A stretch of DNA of 39,812 nt from a virus: positions 1-39,812 of IMG/VR virus record IMGVR_UViG_3300038327_000020; one strand, 5' to 3'. A program made the position numbers and the translations under genes. This document shows, in pieces, positions 7,807-14,878 of the stretch. Under the pieces are notes generated by a model that was not told where the DNA came from, searched no databases, and was given only the letters and a program-made list of their open reading frames with translations. Each line of letters opens with the position of its first letter. Position 1 is the stretch's first letter.

Positions 7807-8789
7807 AAGTCTATCCTGTATGTTGCCTGTATCTTATCTTCTGAGTATCTTAAATTATACCCATCAGACTGTAATCCTAATTCGTAACCGTTGTCATCTA
7901 TTCGTAGTTTTATCTTTGGCTTTTTTGTTAAGACGACGAAGAGGGTGATTGCGGCTATAGACGATACGGCTAACTCCTTTTCGTACTCTTGATGCCACTT
8001 CTTCTTTTTTCTTTTGTCCCAATTTAGAGTTTGGCAGGAAGACGATCCTCTTCCGTTTCCCGTTCCAACAACTCCCGCATAAGAACAAGCAATGTCGCCA
8101 AATCTTTTTGCCTCCGCACTTTCTCCTCTGAGGTTGTACTCAGATACGACAACTGGTTTTCCAAACCTAAGAGCGTTTTCAATTTGTTGTCTGAACTGTT
8201 GCTCATTAAGATTAAACCCTGTCTGAAGATAAATTATATCTGCATCTTTTATGTACTCTGGTTTTACACCGGGAGTAAGGTGTACCCCTACAGGCTTGTT
8301 AGTCTTCTTCTTTAACTCGGCTATTAACGTAGATACATCTGAAGGTGTATAATACTCGTCACACTCAAGACAGACCACATAATGGCTAACAATGTCATCA
8401 ACCTCAGAAACAACTTTGCTTTGGTAATCAATCTGGTTCTTTAACCCTTTGCTATATACGTCATTACTGTCATCACTTATCATCCATACTACGGCTTGTA
8501 TACCGCTATTACGCAACCTATTAATACGACTGCGCCAAACATTCCTATCAACTCCATCAACTACTCCAAAATCTCTTGCTGTACTTCTAGCCATTATATC
8601 CGCGTAAGTATCCCCTTGAATCCTACTTATAACCCTGTCTCTCCAGTTATCATCTAAGTCATTGGACAGCCAAGAGAGGGTAGAGTACGGGGAAATAAAA
8701 CTTCCTTCAGGTTTGCCAATTAAAAAGGTGGAGCGATAGTCTGCGTTAGAGTTTTTCCCAAGCAGGAGAGCCATCATCAATATAAACAT
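7803..8789 (-). CDS. Putative secreted glycoside-hydrolase-like TIM-barrel protein
   Basis: A 328-aa protein from the ATG with AAGGTG four bases upstream. Residues 1-16 form a short signal peptide (MFILMMALLLGKNSNA). The body alternates strands and helices like a (beta/alpha)8 barrel. Two acidic strand ends resemble the catalytic pair of GH-A clan hydrolases: LECDEY (E142/E145) and PVVVSEYNL (E217). Residues 273-288 are hydrophobic (AVSSIAAITLFVVL) after a Lys-rich patch, and a beta-rich tail follows. It may degrade host surface or cell-wall glycan, in the virion or during lysis. No other endolysin is recognisable in the genome. The fold and function are inference from pattern. Confidence 0.55.
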   Translation of the reverse strand: MFILMMALLLGKNSNADYRSTFLIGKPEGSFISPYSTLSWLSNDLDDNWRDRVISRIQGDTYADIMARSTARDFGVVDGVDRNVWRSRINRLRNSGIQAVVWMISDDSNDVYSKGLKNQIDYQSKVVSEVDDIVSHYVVCLECDEYYTPSDVSTLIAELKKKTNKPVGVHLTPGVKPEYIKDADIIYLQTGFNLNEQQFRQQIENALRFGKPVVVSEYNLRGESAEAKRFGDIACSYAGVVGTGNGRGSSSCQTLNWDKRKKKKWHQEYEKELAVSSIAAITLFVVLTKKPKIKLRIDDNGYELGLQSDGYNLRYSEDKIQATYRIDF

Positions 8790-9030
8790 AAACACCTTGA
8801 CCGCTACCGGGGTTCCAATTAGTCCCATCCGCATATCTTATATCACCATCTCTAGGTTTAACAGGGGCAACATTAGTTTGCTCCAGCCTTAATTGAGCCA
8901 CGTTATAAATAATATCTCCAAGTTTATTTAATTCCCTAATAACAAATTCACCGAGGTATTCAGGGTTTTCTGGGATTGAGCCGGGTTGATAATAAGTTAC
9001 ACTCTTTACAGTTTTTGAAGGTATAGACAT
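8746..9030 (-). CDS. Small conserved tail-module protein
   Basis: A 94-aa protein with a helical core (FVIRELNKLGDIIYNV) and a C-terminal YADGTNWNPGSGQGVYVY segment ending in W.KL. Proteins of this design (a helix, then ADGTxWNPGSGxGxY) are widespread next to tail genes of marine podoviruses; the role is unknown, perhaps a tail-fibre or nozzle accessory. The last 44 bases overlap the start of the glycosidase-like gene in another frame. Its start overlaps the nozzle gene stop. Confidence 0.75.
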   Translation of the reverse strand: MSIPSKTVKSVTYYQPGSIPENPEYLGEFVIRELNKLGDIIYNVAQLRLEQTNVAPVKPRDGDIRYADGTNWNPGSGQGVYVYIDDGSPAWEKL

Positions 9031-10628
9031 TACGAATAAGACCTGCTTCCTCTTCGACCAGCGTTTTGCACTTCAAACGATAACCCCTCTAATCTCCACT
9101 CAGAGTTATTATCTGACTCAATGCGTATGCCGTATAGTTTGCCAGACGCTCTACATGAAACTTTAGATTGAGTGTCAGGGTTAAACGATATTGGCCCTTC
9201 CCAACTTACCGCCTCTTCAGTAGACATTTGAGTTCCAATATAAATATCTACACTATCATTCTTGTCTATTCTCATTTTAGGCCATACGGCTTTAATATGC
9301 TTAACTGTAGACTGATCTGGATTATTTTGCTCATCCATTGTGTATCCAGTACGCTCAATGTAGGAGTTCATATTAACTCCGTCAGCCTGATAACCTACCC
9401 TATCCCTGTATACTTTTGTATTTGTGGGTGAAGCAAATACAAGTACATTTCCAACAACATCCCAACTTGTTACCCAAGTGCCTGACACTGTAGACCATGT
9501 AGGAGTTGCCGCCGCCCAAGTTGTTAGACCGCTCTCATCCTCTATTGTCCCATAAGCAATATGCCCAAGATCAGGCAAGTCTCTAAGAGAGAAGGTATTC
9601 TCATTCCAATTCCATACCAATGCTTTATTTACTTGACCTGATGTATTATCAGCAGAAGGAAAACAGGCTAAGACTTCAGACCTGTTGTAGTCAGTAACAC
9701 AGAATGATTTTTTGTATTGATCGCCGTCAATGTACCCAAATAAATAATCACGCATTTTATGGGGTAAAATACTTTTCAATCTCTGCCCGTCGTTAACGTA
9801 TATATCGCCATTGCCAAATATGAAATGACCGCCATCAAACTCTGTAACACAGTTCTTAGCCAATAATCCAACGGTAGGAGAGATTTGTCTGAATGCAAAT
9901 ATGAAGGGGGTTCCAACATACGTCATTGCATATACAGAATCTTCCTTGTATATCATAAAGGTATCTTGAAGGGGGAGGCCATCAAGGATGGCTCCTTTTG
10001 TGTCCTCTAGGGAATATTCACCAGCGTCAAGCGTAGCATTATTTTCATCCCAAGATACTGGGACAGCATTTACTGGAGCCTCTGTAGACCACTTGACAAC
10101 TCTTGAGTTTGGTACTGATGATTTGGTTATGTTAAGTCCAATTAGAAATGATCTAAATGATCTTAGAGATTTACACTCTGTACTGGCGGGCCAATTAGAT
10201 AAGTCCTGCATCTTATTAGACACAGACGGCACACCAGATGAAAGGGGCCACTCCTGTGGGTCATCCACAAAGTTGGTCATAACAAGTACACCACCAATAA
10301 CCGTATGAGTCCAGTTCTCTGCGGCAGTTGCACTGTAGTCCCCACTCGTTCTAGTTAAGTCAGTCCATGAGGTTCCGTTGTGCGCGTATATTTTAGTTAA
10401 TCCTGCTACTATCCAATACTCTGCCGCTCCCGCTTTTAACTGAGTTATATAGTATGGAGCAATAGGGCAAGTTTCAATAACAGAATCGTAACCCGGAGAC
10501 TTTAAAACAGCTCCATGCTCTAGCCTGACGTTATTACCATCAGACCAAGCGTTAGGCGGTAATTGAAAAGGAGACGTATCCTTTATAATTCCTAGTTGCC
10601 CAGAAGTGTCAACGGGTATTAGAGCCAT
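9030..10628 (-). CDS. Tail nozzle / stabilisation-type beta-propeller protein
   Basis: A 532-aa protein of repeated beta-strand blocks. The N-terminus has FQLPPNAWSDGNNVRLEHG, a motif seen at the start of podovirus tail-hub and stabilisation proteins (P22 gp10 type, PF11134, and similar propeller-like nozzle proteins). Later blocks (GHFIFGNGDIYVNDGQ, VLACFPSAD, KALVWNWNENTF) look like propeller blades. It would cap the portal-adaptor channel and hold fibres. It ends with a Ser/Arg-rich tail (GRRGSRSYS). It lies downstream of the fibre cassette and chaperone. Assignment to the nozzle rather than another hub protein is moderate. Confidence 0.7.
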   Translation of the reverse strand: MALIPVDTSGQLGIIKDTSPFQLPPNAWSDGNNVRLEHGAVLKSPGYDSVIETCPIAPYYITQLKAGAAEYWIVAGLTKIYAHNGTSWTDLTRTSGDYSATAAENWTHTVIGGVLVMTNFVDDPQEWPLSSGVPSVSNKMQDLSNWPASTECKSLRSFRSFLIGLNITKSSVPNSRVVKWSTEAPVNAVPVSWDENNATLDAGEYSLEDTKGAILDGLPLQDTFMIYKEDSVYAMTYVGTPFIFAFRQISPTVGLLAKNCVTEFDGGHFIFGNGDIYVNDGQRLKSILPHKMRDYLFGYIDGDQYKKSFCVTDYNRSEVLACFPSADNTSGQVNKALVWNWNENTFSLRDLPDLGHIAYGTIEDESGLTTWAAATPTWSTVSGTWVTSWDVVGNVLVFASPTNTKVYRDRVGYQADGVNMNSYIERTGYTMDEQNNPDQSTVKHIKAVWPKMRIDKNDSVDIYIGTQMSTEEAVSWEGPISFNPDTQSKVSCRASGKLYGIRIESDNNSEWRLEGLSFEVQNAGRRGSRSYS

Positions 10629-10637
10629 TAAATATAC

Positions 10638-10937
10638 CTATTTATTAGGAGCAGTCGGCCATCCCACTGCGCTTACATCATCAGCGGTTCGCAACCCTGC
10701 CGGGAGATCACGGAGGGCTTTGCGGTATTCTCGCCATGCGGTATCATCTTCAGTGGTTAGCGCTACATCCGCTACCTGAGTCCAGTCGCTTGATGCAAGC
10801 ATTTGGTTTCGGCGACCTCGCAGTTCGGCAATTGCACGATCAAACGCACCCGCGTTCCATGCCGCTTCTTCCGCTTCGCGTCGTTCTACTTCAGCGTCGG
10901 TAAGTTCTACGCGCTGACCATTTACTATTTTGTGCAT
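10638..10937 (-). CDS. Tail assembly chaperone-like protein
   Basis: A 99-aa protein. Its second half (RNQMLASSDWTQVADV then WREYRKALRDLP) is the hallmark of the phage tail assembly chaperone family Phage_tail_APC (PF16778): R-x-x-L-x-x-S-D-W-T and Y-R-x-x-L-R-D. The N-terminal part is a charged helix (DAEVERREAEEAAW). Such proteins help fold or attach tail fibres and are usually encoded just after them, as here. G+C is higher than in the surrounding genes by eye, hinting at exchange as a cassette. Confidence 0.8.
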   Translation of the reverse strand: MHKIVNGQRVELTDAEVERREAEEAAWNAGAFDRAIAELRGRRNQMLASSDWTQVADVALTTEDDTAWREYRKALRDLPAGLRTADDVSAVGWPTAPNK

Positions 10938-11498
10938 TTAACTTACTCCGAAAAGATATATGTTGCCGTCAAAGTTTCCGCTACTTACGTTAAAAGATAT
11001 TTCATCTATAGCCGATATTGTATTGATATATCCCGATACAAAATACTGCCAAGAATATGTAGGATCATCATCATTGGGGTTCACAGCACGACAATAAAAA
11101 TGTTTTACTTTGCTAGTGCTAGATGGCGAAAAAAGGTGAAGTTCATAGCACAAAGAGTCACCAGTCAAAGAGCCAACATTAGTTGCTATAGGTTGATAAC
11201 TTGTTCCATTTGCTTGATCCATGCTTGTGGTATAACCGAGCCACGAAGAAGCGCCATCTTCCCTGTGGTAAGCGCCAAATGCTGTACTGGTTATAGTTTC
11301 GTTAAAGCCCGAGCCTCCAACTGCGTTTGATTGAAACCCAAAAATAGGACCATCAGCGCCTGCGCCGCCAACAGATGGATTTATATCTAATCCATAAAAA
11401 ATATACTCATCATAGGCTGAAGTAATACCGCTAGTAAAGTCAACGCTTGTTGAACTAGATGCCGTTGCTGATGAGATAAGAGTTAATTTTCCGCTCAT
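10938..11498 (-). CDS. Receptor-binding-type tail protein, paralogue 3
   Basis: A 186-aa beta-rich protein. It shares a plan with the two genes upstream: an N-terminal SSATASSSTSVDFTSG block, FGAYHRED, YELHLFSPSSTSKVKHFY, a GYINTI segment, and a final NVSSGNFDGNIYLFGVS. It is the most diverged of three tandem paralogues. The compact all-beta layout in the fibre cassette suggests a tip or decoration domain that contacts host surface. The ATG overlaps the upstream stop (ATGA). Receptor binding is inference. Confidence 0.7.
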   Translation of the reverse strand: MSGKLTLISSATASSSTSVDFTSGITSAYDEYIFYGLDINPSVGGAGADGPIFGFQSNAVGGSGFNETITSTAFGAYHREDGASSWLGYTTSMDQANGTSYQPIATNVGSLTGDSLCYELHLFSPSSTSKVKHFYCRAVNPNDDDPTYSWQYFVSGYINTISAIDEISFNVSSGNFDGNIYLFGVS

Positions 11499-12022
11499 GA
11501 TTCCACCAACCCGTATTGCTTTATGACCGCATCCAGATTTCCGCTAGACATAGAAAAACGAACCGCACTTACGGCGCTTGTCGTGTTGAAGTAGCCAGAG
11601 ATAAACCAATTTCCACTATGATTATCAGAACCATACAAGTTTAGTTTGGAATAGAAATGCTTAACGTAGGTTGTACTGGAGGGATTAAACAGATGTAATT
11701 CACCAGCCGCACATTCATCCGCACCGTTTCCAACTGACCCGCTTAGTGGCTGCGGGGAAGTGGATTGCGCTAGATCGTGTCCAGCCTCGTAACCCAATGC
11801 AGCCCCAGAGTCAGACTCATAGTGGTAAGCGGAAAATGCGGTGGTTGTTTTTGTAACCCCAAAACTGCCTGTCGAGCCTTCCATCTGGAAGTTAGTAGAG
11901 TCCGTAGCAGGATTAACATCAATAAAAACAAACTTAAATATCTTGTAACCAGTCAGATCAGTGAACGAAACATTTGCCGCGCCTGATGCTGTGGAGGTAT
12001 TGAGTAGTTTCCAGTCGCTCAT
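11495..12022 (-). CDS. Receptor-binding-type tail protein, paralogue 2
   Basis: A 175-aa protein starting MSDWKLLNTSTASGA at the ATG that overlaps the upstream stop (ATGA); a longer non-ATG start exists but lacks this coupling. Shared motifs with its neighbours: FSAYHYESDSGAALGY, HDLAQSTS, GNGADECAAGELHLFNPSS, TYVKHFY, GYFNTTSAV and MSSGNLDAVIKQYGL. The close match to paralogue 1 (NGADE, LAQSTS, MSSGN) shows duplication followed by divergence. Probable exposed tail-tip protein. Confidence 0.75.
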   Translation of the reverse strand: MSDWKLLNTSTASGAANVSFTDLTGYKIFKFVFIDVNPATDSTNFQMEGSTGSFGVTKTTTAFSAYHYESDSGAALGYEAGHDLAQSTSPQPLSGSVGNGADECAAGELHLFNPSSTTYVKHFYSKLNLYGSDNHSGNWFISGYFNTTSAVSAVRFSMSSGNLDAVIKQYGLVES

Positions 12023-12603
12023 TTGATACCCCACATTTTTATCGTGCCGCTAGAAATATTGCCTGATGACATCTTGAATTGAATGTTAGTTAGATCGTTT
12101 GAGCCATCGTTGAAATACCCTGCGTGATATTGGTTCATTTCATAATCGCTTGCCTCATAACAACTAAACTCGGATACCCAATTTTTGACATATGTGGTAC
12201 TAGCCGGGTTGTAAAGAAATAACTGACCGCTTGCCGATTCGTCAGCACCATTGCCAATAGTTGAGGTAAGTGGATTAAATGATGTTGACTGCGCTAGATC
12301 ATTGCCACCATCGTACTCAAGCGATGATGCAGAACCGCTTTCAGAGTGGTAAGCGCGAAATGCTGTAGAAGTCACCGTCACCCCATAGGATGAACCGCCA
12401 TCAGTCGATGTTTGAAAGGTCAACTTTTGAACATCCGTAGCCGGAGTCACGTTGTAAAACCCAAAAGTCACCTGCTTGTACGCAGTCGGCAACGTGAACG
12501 ATAGGGATGCGCTACTGCTTGCTGTCGCAGTGGACAACAATACGGCTGATCCTGTGTCTGCACTTGCTCCGTACAAGGCTACTTTGTTTGCACCTAATGG
12601 CAT
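12019..12603 (-). CDS. Receptor-binding-type tail protein, paralogue 1
   Basis: A 194-aa protein with an extra N-terminal segment (MPLGANKVALYGASADTG) not present in the other two copies, then the common body: STATASSSASLSFT, FRAYHSESGSASSLEY, NDLAQSTSFNPL, GNGADESASGQLFLYNPAS, TYVKNW, AGYFNDGS, FKMSSGN and a final KMWGIK. It starts directly after the previous stop. Probable tail-tip or fibre-associated domain; the extra N-terminus may anchor the set. Confidence 0.75.
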   Translation of the reverse strand: MPLGANKVALYGASADTGSAVLLSTATASSSASLSFTLPTAYKQVTFGFYNVTPATDVQKLTFQTSTDGGSSYGVTVTSTAFRAYHSESGSASSLEYDGGNDLAQSTSFNPLTSTIGNGADESASGQLFLYNPASTTYVKNWVSEFSCYEASDYEMNQYHAGYFNDGSNDLTNIQFKMSSGNISSGTIKMWGIK

Positions 12604-12996
12604 CTACTTCATATCCGCGCCAGCCAGAAACCCATACCAAATGGTTCCTGCGTCTACCGTAGTAAACGTAATCACATCAATACCCGCAGTCGTAAGAGTT
12701 GGCGCAGTACCTCCAGCCCAATCTACGCTTGCAGGCCAGTTCACAGTCTGTGATCCACCGTTGGTCAGGATCAAAGTGAACGATCCACACTTACCAGAGG
12801 CCGGGGGGTTACTGAATGTGAAGGTGTTGGCTGACGTATCGACAGTCGCAGTGACTACGTTGCCAAGCGTCAGGTCAATGTCCTGTGTGCCACCACCCGT
12901 TGCGCCGATAGCGTTTACGTCCTCGCTGTAGACCGCTATCTCTGTGTGAGTCGAAGCGGTGCGGGGCGAAAGTTTGTCTGTCTTTAGTTCGCTCAT
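12604..12996 (-). CDS. Small tail-fibre type protein with shared N-terminal tag
   Basis: A 130-aa protein. It starts MSELKTDKLSPRTAS, closely related to the MSSELKTNKVSPATG start of the gene two upstream. The rest is beta-rich (DIDLTLGNVVTATVD, SFTLILTNGGSQTVNWP, VDWAGGTAPTLTTAG, GTIWYGFLAG), a pattern common in small phage tail proteins. It overlaps its upstream neighbour (ATGA). Probably one exchangeable piece of the adhesion apparatus. Confidence 0.75.
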   Translation of the reverse strand: MSELKTDKLSPRTASTHTEIAVYSEDVNAIGATGGGTQDIDLTLGNVVTATVDTSANTFTFSNPPASGKCGSFTLILTNGGSQTVNWPASVDWAGGTAPTLTTAGIDVITFTTVDAGTIWYGFLAGADMK

Positions 12997-13298
12997 TTCG
13001 GGTGAGCCTCCTTTACTGCTTCAATGTGGTCTAGCCACGTTCTGCTTCCGTTCACCGAGTCGTGGTACTGCATGTCCAGTTGATCGCCGATAGAGGCGTA
13101 GGCATTTGCTCTTGCTCTGGCGTAGGCTTTGGAGTCGTATTCGGCTTGCCATTCGGTATGGGCGGTTTCGATTTCGGCTTCGGTGGGTTGGGGTGACGCG
13201 CTATTCCAATCTTTGATGTATGCGCCATCTCCATCGTCTTGGAGGGAAAAGTCTGATCTTGCAAACCCTAGTTGCTGTAAACCTTTTGATGTAACCAT
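12993..13298 (-). CDS. Tail-fibre assembly-type helical protein
   Basis: A 101-aa protein, mainly helical. The C-terminus ARANAYASIGDQLDMQYHD then TWLDHIEAVKEAHPK is a very common ending of small proteins encoded next to tail fibres in marine phages (the DQLDM.YHD motif). The N-terminus starts MVTSKGLQQLGF and has DFSLQDDGDGAYIKDWN. It probably helps assemble or attach a fibre. The strand and frame are secure from this motif. Confidence 0.75.
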   Translation of the reverse strand: MVTSKGLQQLGFARSDFSLQDDGDGAYIKDWNSASPQPTEAEIETAHTEWQAEYDSKAYARARANAYASIGDQLDMQYHDSVNGSRTWLDHIEAVKEAHPK

Positions 13299-13299
13299 G

Positions 13300-13884
13300 C
13301 TAAACCCCGATTAACTTGTAAGCGCCCATAAATGTGTACTCTCCACCACTTCCGGCATAAATAGTCGAATCGCTAGAACTCACATTACTGTGCATAAACA
13401 TTTCTATGTAATCTGCCGCCGCTAAAATTAAAATACCGGATACAGAAATGGAGCCCGCATTTCCCGTTGAAGGCGTTTGCTGAGATCGTATCTTTGTGGT
13501 TCCATTTACCCTAACGTGCAGATTGCCCTCTTGAAAAGCGCCGCTAGAATTCGGATAGAAATTGCAAAAAGCGTAGACAAAATATTTTCCTCCCTCTCCG
13601 GTAGGAACTACATACTTATCATTAGCCAAATCAACTCCAGAGTCAGTATCGAACACTGTGGTAGTAAAAGTGACTTTGGTTAGCGTGTCATCTGCAATAG
13701 TTTGGTTAGTTGTAGTTTTGTTTATATGAAACGCCGGAGTGTTATCACTACCAAACCCTGTCGCAGTTCCTGAGTTGGCTATAGTCGCGCCTGATGGAAT
13801 CGTAATGGTATCTCCGCTATCCCCAATCTGGAGTGCAGTCCCTGTGGCTGGGCTTACCTTGTTTGTTTTTAATTCGGAGCTCAT
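13300..13884 (-). CDS. Tail protein with C1q-like jelly-roll domain
   Basis: A 194-aa protein. Residues 1-45 carry the recurring tag (SELKTNKVSPATG, then IGDSGDTITIPSGATI). Residues 48-194 have the order of strands of a C1q/TNF-like domain: FHINKTTTNQ, TKVTFTTTVFDTDSGV, GGKYFVYAFCNF, VRVNGT, ISVSGILILAAADYIEMFM and a final GGEYTFMGAYKLIGV. C1q domains trimerise and often bind ligands, so this is a plausible receptor-binding tip. The ATG overlaps the upstream stop (ATGA). Confidence 0.75.
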   Translation of the reverse strand: MSSELKTNKVSPATGTALQIGDSGDTITIPSGATIANSGTATGFGSDNTPAFHINKTTTNQTIADDTLTKVTFTTTVFDTDSGVDLANDKYVVPTGEGGKYFVYAFCNFYPNSSGAFQEGNLHVRVNGTTKIRSQQTPSTGNAGSISVSGILILAAADYIEMFMHSNVSSSDSTIYAGSGGEYTFMGAYKLIGV

Positions 13885-14150
13885 GTTATCGCCTCAATCT
13901 CTGCGTCAGTAAGTCCTAACGCTTTTAGTTTTGCGTTGGCAGAGGCTTTATCTGTGGCTTTCTGGGCTTCTTCTGCGGTTGGTTCGTATGGAGGCGCGGG
14001 TGGCCTAGCAACGAATGAGCCGTTGTACTCTCCACCGATATATGCGTTAGCGTCTGCCTCAACCAACTCACCGTCTACCGCGTATTCGGATGATCCATCC
14101 CACTCCACAATGTTAGTGACGAGGGAGTTTTTTACTATTGCGTATGACAT
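13881..14150 (-). CDS. Small tail-fibre accessory protein
   Basis: An 89-aa protein starting MSYAIVKNSLVTNIV at the ATG within a TAATG overlap. The first half has strands with WDGSSEY and GGEYNGSFVARPPAPPYEP; the second half is a helix (TAEEAQKATDKASANAKLKALGLTD ending EAIT; shown here in two parts). The N-terminal beta, Pro-rich hinge and C-terminal helix are typical of proteins encoded with fibres that act in assembly. No specific family is named. Confidence 0.7.
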   Translation of the reverse strand: MSYAIVKNSLVTNIVEWDGSSEYAVDGELVEADANAYIGGEYNGSFVARPPAPPYEPTAEEAQKATDKASANAKLKALGLTDAEIEAIT

Positions 14151-14878
14151 TACTTGTACTCCCAAACTATTATGATCCCGGCAGTTCCGGGCCGACCAAC
14201 TCCATAGGTTGCGCTATAAGCAGAGTTCACCCCTCCAACCCCACCCCCACCGTATCCTGTGGCTACCGCTGTGGCGTAATTTTCATAATTCTGCCAAACG
14301 CCGCCAAATCCAAGAACGGAATCACCGCCTTTGGGAGTCCACCCACCACCACCTATACAACCTTGAATATTGAGGTCACCACCTGTTGCAGTTCCACCCA
14401 AACCACCGTTCCCATAGTTGGCATAAACGCTTAAACCTTGTGCGCCACCGTTTCCGGTAATCGTATTGGTTCCGTCAGCCCACGATGATGCTCCACCCGC
14501 AACCCCTGCCGATCCGGGGCCGGGAGTAGCCGCCGCTCCACCAGTGCCAGCCGCACCTATCGTTATGGTTGAGGTAGAGATGGAAGAGACATCAAGGAAT
14601 TTTTTTGCGTAACCTCCTGCACCACCTGATCCACCACGATCACCACCTGATTGACCACCGCCACCACCGCCAGCACCTTGCACTTCCATAATCACTTTTG
14701 TAATCCCACTTGGGCGAGTCCAAGTTCCACTGGAAGTAAAGGTCTGTACTGAGGCAAGACCTGAATCAAAGCCCGATGATGTTGCAGATGCGTGTAACGT
14801 GACTGCTGTTCCTGATCCACCTAGAGTCAGCGTTGATCCGCTCTCTTTGTCTATTGCATTGACTTCTACTGTACTCAT
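14150..14878 (-). CDS. Glycine-rich tail tip / adhesin protein
   Basis: A 242-aa protein. It starts MSTVEVNAIDKESG, another version of the N-terminal tag, at an ATG overlapping the fibre stop (ATGA). From about residue 55 (FTSSGTWTRPSGITKVIME) it enters a glycine-rich domain with many G-runs (GAGGGGGGQSGG, GGAGGYAKKF, GYGGGGVGG) and ends GIIIVWEYK. This is the glycine-rich receptor-binding layout (polyglycine-II type) found in phage adhesins. It likely forms the distal tip that recognises the host. Confidence 0.8.
   Translation of the reverse strand: MSTVEVNAIDKESGSTLTLGGSGTAVTLHASATSSGFDSGLASVQTFTSSGTWTRPSGITKVIMEVQGAGGGGGGQSGGDRGGSGGAGGYAKKFLDVSSISTSTITIGAAGTGGAAATPGPGSAGVAGGASSWADGTNTITGNGGAQGLSVYANYGNGGLGGTATGGDLNIQGCIGGGGWTPKGGDSVLGFGGVWQNYENYATAVATGYGGGGVGGVNSAYSATYGVGRPGTAGIIIVWEYK

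Noticed and set aside
10803-11330. Plus-strand 175-aa open frame opposite the fibre cassette
   Set aside because: Antisense to well supported tail genes, Cys/Tyr/Ile-rich composition, no ribosome site.
12476-12931. Plus-strand 151-aa open frame
   Set aside because: Antisense to two tail genes whose frames have recognisable motifs.
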